A stretch of 64,000 nt of DNA, taken from contig JBGTHQ010000019.1 in assembly GCA_041746135.1 (NCBI GenBank), positions 40,261 through 104,260 on the forward strand, in the 5' to 3' direction. This document shows positions 25,070 through 33,217 of the stretch, in pieces. Source of the stretch: Alg239-R122 sp041746135 (lineage in GTDB: Bacteria; Pseudomonadota; Alphaproteobacteria; Sphingomonadales; Sphingomonadaceae). The position numbers were made by a program, and so were the translations under genes. Under the pieces are notes generated by a model. It did no database searches, was not told the origin of the DNA, and worked only from the letters and a program-made list of their open reading frames with translations. Each line of letters begins with the position of its first letter. The first letter of the stretch is position 1.

Positions 25070-25843
25070 ATGCCCAATAAACATGGCGATTTTATCTGGT
25101 ACGAACTGCTGACATCGGACGCCGATGCGGCGCAGGATTTCTATGGGAAACTGACCGGCTGGACCTTTGAGACGCGCAGCGACATGGACTACCGGATGAT
25201 CAGCGGCAGCGATGGCGGAGTTGGCGGGTTTATGCCGCTGACCGCAGAGATGACCGCCAATGGCGCACGGCCCGCCTGGCTCGGCTATATCGCGGTCGAC
25301 GATGTCGATGCCGCGGCCAAGGCTGTCACCGGTGCGGGCGGATCGGTCCATAAGGAGCCGTGGACTATCGACGGCGTCGGCCGCATGGCTTTCGTGGCCG
25401 ACCCGCAGGGCGCGATGTTCTATATCATGCGCGGCGAAGGTAATGACAAAAGCGCCGCCTTTGCCGAAACCGAACCCAAGGTCGGCCACTGTGCGTGGAA
25501 CGAGCTGGCTACCAGCGATCCCGACGCTGCCGTACCATTTTATACGCGGCAGTTCGGCTGGCGACAGGAGGGCGATATGGATATGGGGCCGATGGGCACC
25601 TACCAATTCCTGTATCACGGCGACCATATGAATGGCGCGATCATGCCCAAGCCGAAGGAAATGCCGGTATCGGCCTGGAGCTATTATTTCCGCGTGCCCG
25701 ATATCGACGCGGCGGCGAAGCAGGTGAAAGCGGGCGGCGGGCAGGTCATCATGGGCCCACAGGAAATTCCCGGCGGCGAATATGTCATCAACGGCATCGA
25801 TCCGCAGGGCGCGCATTTTGCGCTGGTCGGCAAACAGGTCTAA
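25070..25843 (+). CDS. Two-domain VOC-family protein
   Basis: Predicted 257 aa made of two VOC modules: about 1-125 ('FIWYELLTSDADAAQDFYGKLTGW', shortened, to 'FVADPQGAMFYIM') and about 138-257 ('CAWNELATSDPDAAVPFYTRQFGW' to 'GIDPQGAHFALVG'). The duplicated form resembles CFP32-type glyoxalase-like proteins. The metal ligands are partly replaced, so it may bind rather than convert its ligand. AAGGAGAGAG precedes the ATG. Fifth cistron of the operon. Confidence 0.85.
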   Translation: MPNKHGDFIWYELLTSDADAAQDFYGKLTGWTFETRSDMDYRMISGSDGGVGGFMPLTAEMTANGARPAWLGYIAVDDVDAAAKAVTGAGGSVHKEPWTIDGVGRMAFVADPQGAMFYIMRGEGNDKSAAFAETEPKVGHCAWNELATSDPDAAVPFYTRQFGWRQEGDMDMGPMGTYQFLYHGDHMNGAIMPKPKEMPVSAWSYYFRVPDIDAAAKQVKAGGGQVIMGPQEIPGGEYVINGIDPQGAHFALVGKQV

Positions 25844-25867
25844 ACCGTGTAATCGAAAGGGAATATC

Positions 25868-26257
25868 ATGCTTGATCATGTAGGTATTGCGGTGGCTGAT
25901 GTGGCCTTATCGAAGGCCTTTTATGATGCGGCACTCGCGCCGATCGGGATCGCTCTGATTGCCGAGATACCAGGTAATCAGACCGAAAGCGGCGGCAACG
26001 CCTGTGGCTATGGCAAGAATGATCAACCGTTTTTCTGGTTCGGCGATAATGAACGGATCGGTGAAGGCTTTCATGCGGCCTTTACAGCCGGGAGCCGCGC
26101 AGAGGTGGACGCTTTTCACGAAGCGGCGCTTGCAGCAGGCGGCCGCGACAACGGCGCGACCGGGCTGCGACCGCAATATCACGAACATTATTATGCCGCC
26201 TTCGTGCACGATCTCGATGGCCACAATATCGAGGCAGTGTGCCACAAACCCGAATGA
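25868..26257 (+). CDS. VOC-family protein
   Basis: Predicted 129 aa. Single VOC-type unit opening 'MLDHVGIAVADVALSKAFYDAAL' and closing 'AAFVHDLDGHNIEAVCH', with His5 and Glu near 122 in the usual metal-ligand positions. GAAAGGGA precedes the ATG. This branch is common in proteobacteria and generally annotated only as glyoxalase/bleomycin-resistance superfamily. Sixth cistron of the HxlR-linked operon. Confidence 0.82.
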   Translation: MLDHVGIAVADVALSKAFYDAALAPIGIALIAEIPGNQTESGGNACGYGKNDQPFFWFGDNERIGEGFHAAFTAGSRAEVDAFHEAALAAGGRDNGATGLRPQYHEHYYAAFVHDLDGHNIEAVCHKPE

Positions 26258-26277
26258 CGAAAGAAAGGAAAATCCCT

Positions 26278-26772
26278 ATGTCCAAAACCGATTCCAAACC
26301 CAAAATCGCGCCGTGCCTGTGGTTCGACGGCAATGCCGAAGAGGCGGTGAATTTCTATGCCGGTATCTTTCCGGACTCGTCGGTGGATAGGATCAATCGC
26401 ATACAGACCGACTGGCCCGGCGGCAAGGCGGGCGACGTCATCACCGCCGAGTTCACCTTGCTTGGCAGTCCCTATCTCGCGCTTAACGGCGGTCCGGGCT
26501 TTCCTTTTACCCAAGCGATATCGCTGCAGGTCTATACCGATACGCAGGAGGAAACCGACCGCTACTGGAACGCTATTGTCGGCAATGGCGGCGCGGAGAG
26601 CATGTGCAGCTGGTGCCGCGACAAATACGGGCTGCACTGGCAGATCGTCCCGCGCGCCTTGATGGACGCGATCCGCAATCCCGACGCAGAGGCATCCCGC
26701 CGGGCAATGGTGGCGATGGGCGCGATGACCAAAATCGACATCGCCGCAATCGAAGCGGCCGTTCGCGGATAA
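26278..26772 (+). CDS. PhnB-like VOC protein
   Basis: Predicted 164 aa from ATG 26278 (GAAAGGAAAA upstream), preferred over an in-frame ATG at 26239 that would overlap the previous gene. Motifs of the PhnB/3-dmu-9_3-mt type: 'IAPCLWFDGNAEEAVNFYAGIFPDSSV' (cited in part), 'FTLLGSPYLALNGGPGFPFTQAISL' (in part), 'CSWCRDKYGLHWQIVP' and the terminal 'MTKIDIAAIEAA'. No substrate is known for this group. Last gene of the operon; no terminator is obvious after it. Confidence 0.85.
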   Translation: MSKTDSKPKIAPCLWFDGNAEEAVNFYAGIFPDSSVDRINRIQTDWPGGKAGDVITAEFTLLGSPYLALNGGPGFPFTQAISLQVYTDTQEETDRYWNAIVGNGGAESMCSWCRDKYGLHWQIVPRALMDAIRNPDAEASRRAMVAMGAMTKIDIAAIEAAVRG

Positions 26773-26837
26773 CGCGCGCCAATGGCACTCCAGCATTGCA
26801 CCAAAAGAGTATCTGTAGGCGGAAGCAATCGATTTCC

Positions 26838-26876
26838 GTCCCAAAGTGGGACAGTAATAGCTCGCGAGCATTATTA
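26838..26876. promoter_or_regulatory. Two adjacent palindromes upstream of PEP-CTERM gene
   Basis: GTCCCA-AAG-TGGGAC (26838-26852) is a perfect 6-bp dyad. Two bases later TAATA-GCTCGCGAGC-AT-TATTA (26855-26876) is a second one, with a perfect 10-base core. Neither is followed by a T-run, so they look like regulator sites rather than terminators. They lie 88-127 bases before the start of the exosortase-sorted protein gene. Confidence 0.5.
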
Positions 26877-26964
26877 ACATTTGCCCTGCATCTTTTTCCG
26901 CAACCCGCGCGTTGCTTGAAGATTAACCATTTGTTAATAAAAAAACCTTTGAGGGAGTATCTCC

Positions 26965-27507
26965 ATGAACATTACTAAAGCACTCATGCTGCCGATGGCC
27001 GCCAGCATTTTCGCGATGGCGACACCCGCGCATGCGGAAACTCTGATATTCGATTTTACCGGGCGAACGCTGACGTCGGGAGCGGTCACCGCGAATTTCC
27101 AGCTCGACAGCAATCCGACCCCGGACCGGATCAACAATCAGCCGATCATAAGTTCCGGCCAGATATTCTTCGACAATATCCGGGGCACATTCAATGGCGT
27201 GGAGCAAACTGCCTCCACCATCAGCTTCGGATTTGGGTCGATTGCCGCTTTTCAGTTCTCAGGCACAACCGCCGGTTTTGCGCAGTTTGGCGGCCCCCGA
27301 GTGTTTACCGGCCCGCTCGATGCGCCGGTATTCACCCCGGGTACGTTCAACTTTACCGGTTTTAGCAACGGCACGCTGAACATCTCGCGCGCTGTAGCCG
27401 CCGTGCCGGAACCCGCCACCTGGGCATTCATGATCCTGGGCTTTGGCGCGATTGGATTTGCGATGCGCCGTCGCCGCAAAACGAACGTGACTGTCAGCTA
27501 CGCCTGA
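26965..27507 (+). CDS. PEPxxWA-CTERM sorted extracellular protein
   Basis: Predicted 180 aa. An N-terminal signal peptide (to 'ATPAHA', about residue 24) is followed by a beta-rich domain and then the C-terminal sorting signal: 'VPEPATWAFMILGFGAIGFAMRRRRK', here cited as PEPATWA, a hydrophobic helix, and an Arg cluster. Proteins with this signal are processed by exosortase A-type systems and end up at the cell surface or in the matrix. No exosortase gene is in the window. GGGAG precedes the ATG. The domain itself is not recognised. Confidence 0.88.
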   Translation: MNITKALMLPMAASIFAMATPAHAETLIFDFTGRTLTSGAVTANFQLDSNPTPDRINNQPIISSGQIFFDNIRGTFNGVEQTASTISFGFGSIAAFQFSGTTAGFAQFGGPRVFTGPLDAPVFTPGTFNFTGFSNGTLNISRAVAAVPEPATWAFMILGFGAIGFAMRRRRKTNVTVSYA

Positions 27508-27530
27508 TTTCATTCGATAAAGGTGCATTT

Positions 27531-27560
27531 GCCCTGCCGGGGAAGTCCGGCGGGGCTTTT
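27531..27560. terminator. Bidirectional rho-independent terminator
   Basis: GCCCTGCCGG, loop GGAAGT, then CCGGCGGGGC form a 10-bp stem (one G-U pair) followed by TTTT on the + strand. On the other strand it is preceded by AAATG, giving a short T-rich tail. It lies between the convergent PEP-CTERM and GGDEF genes and can serve both. Confidence 0.75.
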
Positions 27561-27569
27561 GCGTTGCTA

Positions 27570-29393
27570 TCATGCGGCGATCTGCAATCGGTTTCTTCCG
27601 GCATTTTTGGCGACATATAACGCGCTGTCGGCCTGTCTCAACAGATCCGCTATCGACTGGCCCGGGGCCATCGTCGCCAGACCGATACTCACCGTCACGC
27701 GGGCAGGGCTTGTCGGCGAGGGGTGCACATTGGCGATCGCCTGGCGGATACGCTCCGCGACATGGGTGGCGGGCTCGCACGGAGCGCCGGGAAGGACGAT
27801 CACGAATTCCTCGCCGCCAAACCGCCCGACGGCATCGGTGGAACGCAGAATGGAAGAGATATTTCGGGCGACCCGAATGATCACCTTGTCGCCGACATCG
27901 TGCCCATAGCGGTCGTTGACCGATTTGAAATGATCGATATCGAGCATGGCTATGGAAAGGCAGGTGTTGCCGGAATGGCATTTTTCGGCGGCGCTGTGCA
28001 TGATTTCCATGATCCGGCGGCGGTTGGGTAGCCCGGTCAGACTGTCCGTATTGGCCAGCGTTCTGGCTTTTTCGGCGGCTTTTTCGGCGCGTTCCTGCGC
28101 GACCTTCAACCGTTGGGCATCGACGGTCTGCTGCGTAATATCCTGCAACATGCCGAATAGGGCGGTCACCTTTCCGAACGCGTCCTGACTGGCGGTGCCG
28201 CGCGAAAATATATGGCGTATTTCGTTACCGGGACATATGATCCGCGCGGTAAATTCGAAATTTCCGCCCTTTGCCATCGTTTTTCCCAACAGCTTTTCGA
28301 TACGCTTGCGGTCATCGGGGTGATAGGCGAGAATCGAGTTTTCCAGAGTGGGAACATGATTTTCGGGAAGGCCGTGTATCCGAATAATTTCCCGTGACCA
28401 ATGAAGCTGGTTTTTGACGACATTCAACCGCCAATGCCCGACATGCGCGGCGGCCTCGGCCTGTTCAAGCAAAGCTATATTATTTTCCAGCTGCCGGGTC
28501 AGGCGCTTTCGTGTGGTCAGCAGTGCAGCCAGCGGCATGGCGGAAATAAGCAGCACGAGAAGATAGAATTGCAAAAAGAGTATCGTGACCTGCTGTCCGC
28601 CTTCCACGAACGGGACAACCCCCATTCCATATTGCGTGAAGATACTCGTCAAGACGGCGATAATGCACACGCTCGATGCGGCCCCGAACGGCCCCAGACG
28701 GTAGGTCACCCATAATACCGCCACCATCGGCAGAAACAATAAGGGATAAGATGACTGGACAAAAACGCCCGTCGTAATCGCGACAGTTGCCCCAAGCAGC
28801 AGAAAAGCTTCCGCAATGTCTTTGCGGCGTATTTTCTTGCGCTGGCTCGATACGAACAGGCGAGCCGACACGATGATAATCGGCGTGACGATCAGCATGC
28901 CGAGTGCCACCGTTGTTAGCCAGGATATGAAAAAATTCCAGTCGCCCAGCGTCAGCACAGTTGCCAAACTTGCGCTGAGCACGCTGGCGGCCAATGCGGC
29001 GATGCAGAATTTGAGAACGTTTCTGGGATCTATGAACGACAGTTTCTGGCCGTCTATCGACCGTAATATCCATGTGGCCAGAATTGCTTCGCACATGTTT
29101 GCGAACGTGAATATCGCGGACATAAAGGCCGGAACCTCTGCCGTCATATTGGCAAGAAAACTGGCCATTGCCGCGGCACACAAATAGGTGGCGCGGTCGC
29201 GTTCGGGCGACAGCAGCATGGCCGCGAGCAACAGCCCGCTGGCGGGCCACATCGTCGCGGTGCCGTTGTCCCCCTGGGTGGCATAGAGCGACAGGCTGGC
29301 CAGGGCGAAATAGCACACCATCATCACCCATGGGCCGGGCACGGTATACCAGTGTCTATTATGCGTGAAACCCATGGGAGGATTATCGGCCAT
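27570..29393 (-). CDS. MASE1-PAS-GGDEF diguanylate cyclase
   Basis: Predicted 607 aa. Residues about 15-305 are an eight-to-ten-helix MASE1 sensor ('TATMWPASGLLLAAML', 'LGPFGAASSVCIIAV'). A PAS-like domain follows (about 320-425, 'AAHVGHWRLNVVKNQLHWS'), then a GGDEF domain from about 435 ('DSLTGLPNRRRIMEIM'). The active-site GGEEF is at 526-530 and an intact inhibitory site R517xxD520 precedes it. It should make cyclic di-GMP from GTP at the inner membrane, with product feedback. No EAL domain. The start lacks a clear ribosome site; a second Met at residue 7 is possible. Confidence 0.92.
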   Translation of the reverse strand: MADNPPMGFTHNRHWYTVPGPWVMMVCYFALASLSLYATQGDNGTATMWPASGLLLAAMLLSPERDRATYLCAAAMASFLANMTAEVPAFMSAIFTFANMCEAILATWILRSIDGQKLSFIDPRNVLKFCIAALAASVLSASLATVLTLGDWNFFISWLTTVALGMLIVTPIIIVSARLFVSSQRKKIRRKDIAEAFLLLGATVAITTGVFVQSSYPLLFLPMVAVLWVTYRLGPFGAASSVCIIAVLTSIFTQYGMGVVPFVEGGQQVTILFLQFYLLVLLISAMPLAALLTTRKRLTRQLENNIALLEQAEAAAHVGHWRLNVVKNQLHWSREIIRIHGLPENHVPTLENSILAYHPDDRKRIEKLLGKTMAKGGNFEFTARIICPGNEIRHIFSRGTASQDAFGKVTALFGMLQDITQQTVDAQRLKVAQERAEKAAEKARTLANTDSLTGLPNRRRIMEIMHSAAEKCHSGNTCLSIAMLDIDHFKSVNDRYGHDVGDKVIIRVARNISSILRSTDAVGRFGGEEFVIVLPGAPCEPATHVAERIRQAIANVHPSPTSPARVTVSIGLATMAPGQSIADLLRQADSALYVAKNAGRNRLQIAA

Positions 29394-29565
29394 GGTGGTT
29401 AATAAACCGATAAGGCTGTTACCGGATGCGGGTTGCGCGGAATACTCTCCCTTCCCATAGCCGCATTAGGCATTCACGCGAAAGCCCCACGGCTATGTTC
29501 CCGAGCACACCTGTCCCAGCAACGCCGCCTTGCATCGCGCGCCGTATATCGCCACATAGACGGGC

Positions 29566-30273
29566 ATGACCAACATCACCTCGAATATCAATATGCCGCC
29601 CGCCGCGCCGCCTCCGCAACCGCCGCTTCAGGCCGCGATCATACCGGTGACGCCGCTGCAGCAGAATTGCACCCTGATGTGGTGCACGCAAACGAACAAG
29701 GCGGCGCTGGTCGATCCGGGCGGCGACCTTCACAAGATCAAGGACGCGATCAAGCAGGCCGGCGTGGAGATGGAAAAGATCCTGATCACCCACGGCCATA
29801 TAGACCATTGCGGCGAGGCGGGCACGCTGGCGAAGGAACTTGGGCTGCCGATCGAGGGGCCGCACCGGGACGATATTTTCTGGATCGACCGGCTGGGCGA
29901 GGATGGCGCAAAGTATGGCGTTGCGGGCGAGCCGTTCGAACCCGACCGCTGGCTGGACGATGGCGACCAGGTCACGGTCGGCAATCTGACGCTCGACGTT
30001 TATCACTGCCCCGGTCACACACCCGGCCATATTGTGTTCCACCATGCGCCGTCAAAGCTGGCGATCGTCGGTGATGTGATTTTCCAGGGATCGATCGGCC
30101 GCACCGATTTCCCGCGCGGCAATCACCAGCACCTGCTCGACGCGATTACGCAGAAACTGTGGCCGCTGGGCGACGACACCATTTTTGTGCCGGGTCACGG
30201 TCCGACCAGCAATTTCGGGTTTGAGCGGCAGAATAATGCATTCGTAGCCGACGACGTGCTGGCGGCGCGGTAA
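29566..30273 (+). CDS. Metallo-beta-lactamase-fold hydrolase, glyoxalase II-like
   Basis: Predicted 235 aa. Metal-binding motif 'THGHIDHCGEAG' (HxHxDH) at about 83-91, then 'YHCPGHTPGHIVFHH', 'AIVGDVIFQGSIGRTDFPRG' and 'FVPGHGPTSNFGFER'. This is the YcbL-type class, about the usual length plus a Pro-rich N-terminal tail (about 10-22). Such enzymes hydrolyse thioesters such as hydroxyacylglutathione. No neighbouring glyoxalase I gene. The ATG at 29566 has no strong ribosome site. Confidence 0.88.
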   Translation: MTNITSNINMPPAAPPPQPPLQAAIIPVTPLQQNCTLMWCTQTNKAALVDPGGDLHKIKDAIKQAGVEMEKILITHGHIDHCGEAGTLAKELGLPIEGPHRDDIFWIDRLGEDGAKYGVAGEPFEPDRWLDDGDQVTVGNLTLDVYHCPGHTPGHIVFHHAPSKLAIVGDVIFQGSIGRTDFPRGNHQHLLDAITQKLWPLGDDTIFVPGHGPTSNFGFERQNNAFVADDVLAAR

Positions 30274-30293
30274 TTGCCAGACTTTCTTGAAAG

Positions 30294-30518
30294 TTAGATT
30301 TCAGCTGACCCGGCGATAGCCTTTTCCGCCATGCGGGCGTCATGTGCCTCCTGCCTGCGTTTTGTCTTGGCGTCGCGCATTTCGGCAAAGTCAGCCTGCT
30401 TGCCCCACGCCTGTGCGGCGCGGGCGGCCATGGCTTTACGGCTTTGCAATGTTTCGCTGGCTTCGAGCTGGCGCTGCGCCGCTTCCTGCGTGCGGCAATG
30501 GACGGCGGAAATCTGCAT
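30294..30518 (-). CDS. Small helical hypothetical protein
   Basis: Predicted 74 aa, almost wholly helix-forming and rich in Ala, Gln, Lys and Glu ('EAAQRQLEASETLQSRKAM', 'AKTKRRQEAHDARMAEKA'). GAAAG lies before the ATG. It is followed upstream on the same strand by another tiny basic protein. Such short charged proteins are common in sphingomonads; no function can be named. A spurious frame is possible but the composition looks protein-like. Confidence 0.5.
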   Translation of the reverse strand: MQISAVHCRTQEAAQRQLEASETLQSRKAMAARAAQAWGKQADFAEMRDAKTKRRQEAHDARMAEKAIAGSAEI

Positions 30519-30550
30519 ATTACGGTCTTTCGCGATTAAGGGTTTCAGGT

Positions 30551-30679
30551 TCAGCGTTTCATGTGTTCAAGGCCACGCACTACACCCTGTTTTTCACTTG
30601 GCTGCGAGGCGTTGGTCTTGACCTTGGGCGCTTTGGGTTTGCGGATTTCGCGGTTCGACTTTTTCTGTGACTTGGCCAT
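30551..30679 (-). CDS. Tiny lysine-rich protein
   Basis: Predicted 42 aa beginning 'MAKSQKKSNREIRKPKAPK', strongly basic and likely disordered. The ATG at 30679 has AAAGGA at good spacing, which supports translation. Its style (MAK..., Lys/Pro-rich, under 50 residues) matches the tiny basic protein at 61220-61357 in this window. Possible nucleic-acid or ribosome association, but this is only from charge. Confidence 0.6.
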   Translation of the reverse strand: MAKSQKKSNREIRKPKAPKVKTNASQPSEKQGVVRGLEHMKR

Positions 30680-31218
30680 GATATGTCCTTTTCGGGTGAG
30701 CGCACCGGCAATGTTGCAAGCGCCGGATGGTAACGAAAATGCAGGTGCGGCGTCGGCACTATTCGCGATATGTGTTTCGGTAAGGCAAACGGCCTCTAGT
30801 CTCGCGCAGAGAGACCGATAGTAAAGGCCGTGTAGATACTGAATGTGCCGACCCAAAGCGTAACGGGCCCGGCTGGTTACAGCAACGTGCTACCTATATA
30901 GTCGCTTGCGTTCCCGTTTATAAGAAGCGGCGCGATTTTAGATCGTTTTTGCATGGCATGCGGGGGAGCATTTATCGGCGCGGGCTGGCGCGGGTGATCG
31001 CGCTCTGTCCTACACGCAAGGTTTTGTGATAGAGGATTGATGGGCGGATATCCCCGCACCGGCTCTTTCTCATGTGCGAACATATGTATGCGATTACCCG
31101 GCGGAGAACACCGTCGAAAAACGGTGATGTGTCACTTTTGGCGGCTCTATCCCGCTTCAGCGGCCCGATAGCAAAAGTGTCGCCCCTGCACCTTTGTCGC
31201 TTTTGTGCCGAATAGGTT
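30680..31218. other. Intergenic region without recognised gene
   Basis: About 540 bases with no convincing coding frame. It holds the leader of the tiny basic gene, a hairpin around 30791-30830 (GGCCTCTAG...AAAGGCC-type arms), and near its end short repeats of the form TGTCRCTTTTG at 31130-31144 and 31195-31207. The same motif is iterated at 63.4-63.5 kb. A small RNA cannot be excluded; no known RNA family was recognised. Confidence 0.5.
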
Positions 31219-31614
31219 TCAGGCGGCGGCATAGGCGGCATAGAGCGCCACCCCGGCCAGGCCGAGCAGCAGCAGCATGGTAATAAGCGTGCCGATCATC
31301 CGGCCCTTGCCCAGCTTGCCGCCGTCCATGCCGAAACCGTGCGCGATCCGGCCGAGCATGAAGATATAGCCTGCGGCCCACAGCCAGGCGCCGCCCCATC
31401 CCGACAGTTCCAGCGCGGCGATCAGCACCAGCAGGATCGGCGTGCTTTCGCCGAAATTTGCATGGGCGCGCATGCGTTTGATGAGATGATCGTTGCCGCC
31501 GTCGCCGACGCTCACCTGCTGCGATCGCCGCACCTGGCCCACCCGCACCATCAGCCACACGTTGATCAGCGCCGCGGCGGCGGCCATGGTGAGTGTAATC
31601 GGTAAATCGGTCAT
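31219..31614 (-). CDS. MAPEG-family membrane protein
   Basis: Predicted 131 aa from ATG 31614 (AGGAAAA upstream at 6 bases). Four membrane helices; the MAPEG signature region reads 'LIKRMRAHANFGESTPILLVLIA' (cited in part), with the conserved RAxxNxxE pattern, then 'GRIAHGFGMDG'. Family members (microsomal GST-like) use glutathione in lipid and xenobiotic chemistry; bacterial members are mostly uncharacterised. It stands alone between two intergenic gaps. Confidence 0.88.
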   Translation of the reverse strand: MTDLPITLTMAAAAALINVWLMVRVGQVRRSQQVSVGDGGNDHLIKRMRAHANFGESTPILLVLIAALELSGWGGAWLWAAGYIFMLGRIAHGFGMDGGKLGKGRMIGTLITMLLLLGLAGVALYAAYAAA

Positions 31615-31848
31615 AAATTTTCCTGACATGGTAAATCGGCAATCGTAATTTTCAGGGGGCCTAGCGCCTTCGCACTTGCAACGCACGTAAAAATCGGTAT
31701 AGCCCGCGCTTCGCGAGGCTTTTTATGTCTTGCCCAGCCCCGGACAGTCTATGCGGCCGCACCTTTTTCAGGCGGTCCTTGTCATGGGGGCGGGCACCAT
31801 GGGTAAGCCGCACAAACACATATGATTTCATTGTTGTAAGGGTCTGTC

Positions 31849-32028
31849 ATGGCTGTACCAAAAAGAAAAACCACACCGTCCAAGCGCGGCATGCGCCGGT
31901 CGCATGATTCGCTCAGCGTCGCGGCGCATCAGGAATGCCCCAATTGCGGCGAACTGAAACGCCCGCATAATTTGTGCAATGCCTGCGGCCACTATAACGG
32001 CCGCGAAGTGATCGCCGTCGGTCTGTAA
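31849..32028 (+). CDS. rpmF: 50S ribosomal protein L32
   Basis: Predicted 59 aa starting 'MAVPKRKTTPSKRGMRRSH', the invariant L32 opening, with the zinc-ribbon Cys pairs 'CPNCG' and 'CNACG'. Both Cys pairs are present, so this is the zinc-binding form. AAGGG lies before the ATG. It is followed by plsX and fabH, the classic order linking ribosome and lipid synthesis in bacteria. Confidence 0.97.
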   Translation: MAVPKRKTTPSKRGMRRSHDSLSVAAHQECPNCGELKRPHNLCNACGHYNGREVIAVGL

Positions 32029-32152
32029 AAGCCAGATTGCGTGATGCCCATACGGCGGGCGCTGCACGGAATTACGACTTTGCCATCCGGCCTGTAATAG
32101 GCTAGGCTTTTCGCATCGGCGGAATGAACTGCCGTAGTGTATTTAAGGGGAA

Positions 32153-33217
32153 ATGTCGGTGGGAATGAAGCCGCGAATCGCGATCGATGCGATGGGCGGC
32201 GACGAAGGCGTACGCGTCATGGTCGCAGGGGCCGCACTGGCCCGCGCCCAGCATGACCGCTTCCGTTTCCTGTTCGTCGGCGACGAGACCCGCATCCGGG
32301 CGGCGCTCGACAATCATCCGAACCTCAATGCCGTATCCGAAATCCTGCACACGAGCGAAGAAGTGCAGGACGAGGACAAGCCCTCGCAGGCGCTGCGCAA
32401 ATCCAAAAACAGCTCGATGGGTCTGGCGATCAATGCGGTTAAGCAGGGCGATGTCAGCGCCGCGGTCAGCGCGGGCAATACCGGTGCATTGATGGCGATG
32501 GCCAAAGTCGCGCTGCGCACCATGCCGGGGATCGACCGGCCCGCGCTCGCCGCGCTGATGCCGACGATCGAGGAAACCGACGTGGTGATGCTCGATCTGG
32601 GTGCCAATACCGAATGCGACGCCCGCAACTTGACGCAATTCGCGGTGATGGGCGCAGCCTATTCGCGCATCATTTTCGGATTCGACAAACCGCGCGTTAA
32701 ATTGCTCAATATCGGCACCGAGGAGCAAAAGGGCACGGGCGCGCTGCAGGAAGCGGCGGCAAACCTGCGCGGGGCCACCAACCTGCACATGGATTTCAAG
32801 GGATTTACCGAAGCGGACAAGCTGTCGCGCGGCGATGCCGACGTGATCGTCACCGACGGATTCAGCGGCAATATCGCGCTCAAATCGCTGGAGGGCACCG
32901 CACGGTTCGTGACCGATCTGCTCAAACGCAGCTTCATGAGCTCGCTGCGCTCCAAGATCGGCTTCCTGATTTCGCGCCCGGCCACCGAATTGCTGCGCCA
33001 CCATCTCGACCCCAATAATCACAATGGTGCCGTGTTTCTGGGCCTGAACGGCGTGGTCGTCAAAAGCCATGGCAGTGCAACCGCCAAGGGCGTGGCCAAT
33101 GCGGTCAAGGTCGCGGCGCGGCTGGTCGAGGAATCGATCACCGAGCGCATTGCTGAGGATCTGGAAAATTTCGAACAATCGCTGGCCGCTGCGGTGTCGG
33201 TCGACAGCATCGCATGA
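32153..33217 (+). CDS. plsX: Phosphate acyltransferase PlsX
   Basis: Predicted 354 aa. Converts acyl-ACP to acyl-phosphate, the first step of phosphatidic acid synthesis by the PlsX/Y route. Signatures: 'RIAIDAMGGDEG', 'SSMGLAINAVKQGDVSAAVSAGNTGALMA' (cited in part), 'LLNIGTEEQKG', 'VIVTDGFSGNIALKS' and 'GGA/HNGAVFLGLNGVVVKSHG' near the end. The normal length and order (after rpmF, 4-base overlap with fabH) are kept. Start ATG 32153 after AAGGGGAA; ATG 32165 is an alternative. Confidence 0.96.
   Translation: MSVGMKPRIAIDAMGGDEGVRVMVAGAALARAQHDRFRFLFVGDETRIRAALDNHPNLNAVSEILHTSEEVQDEDKPSQALRKSKNSSMGLAINAVKQGDVSAAVSAGNTGALMAMAKVALRTMPGIDRPALAALMPTIEETDVVMLDLGANTECDARNLTQFAVMGAAYSRIIFGFDKPRVKLLNIGTEEQKGTGALQEAAANLRGATNLHMDFKGFTEADKLSRGDADVIVTDGFSGNIALKSLEGTARFVTDLLKRSFMSSLRSKIGFLISRPATELLRHHLDPNNHNGAVFLGLNGVVVKSHGSATAKGVANAVKVAARLVEESITERIAEDLENFEQSLAAAVSVDSIA

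Noticed and set aside
32102..33178. Long open frame antisense to plsX (about 358 aa)
   Set aside because: It mirrors plsX, is His/Arg/Gly-rich without family likeness, and has no ribosome site; high GC produces such antisense frames.
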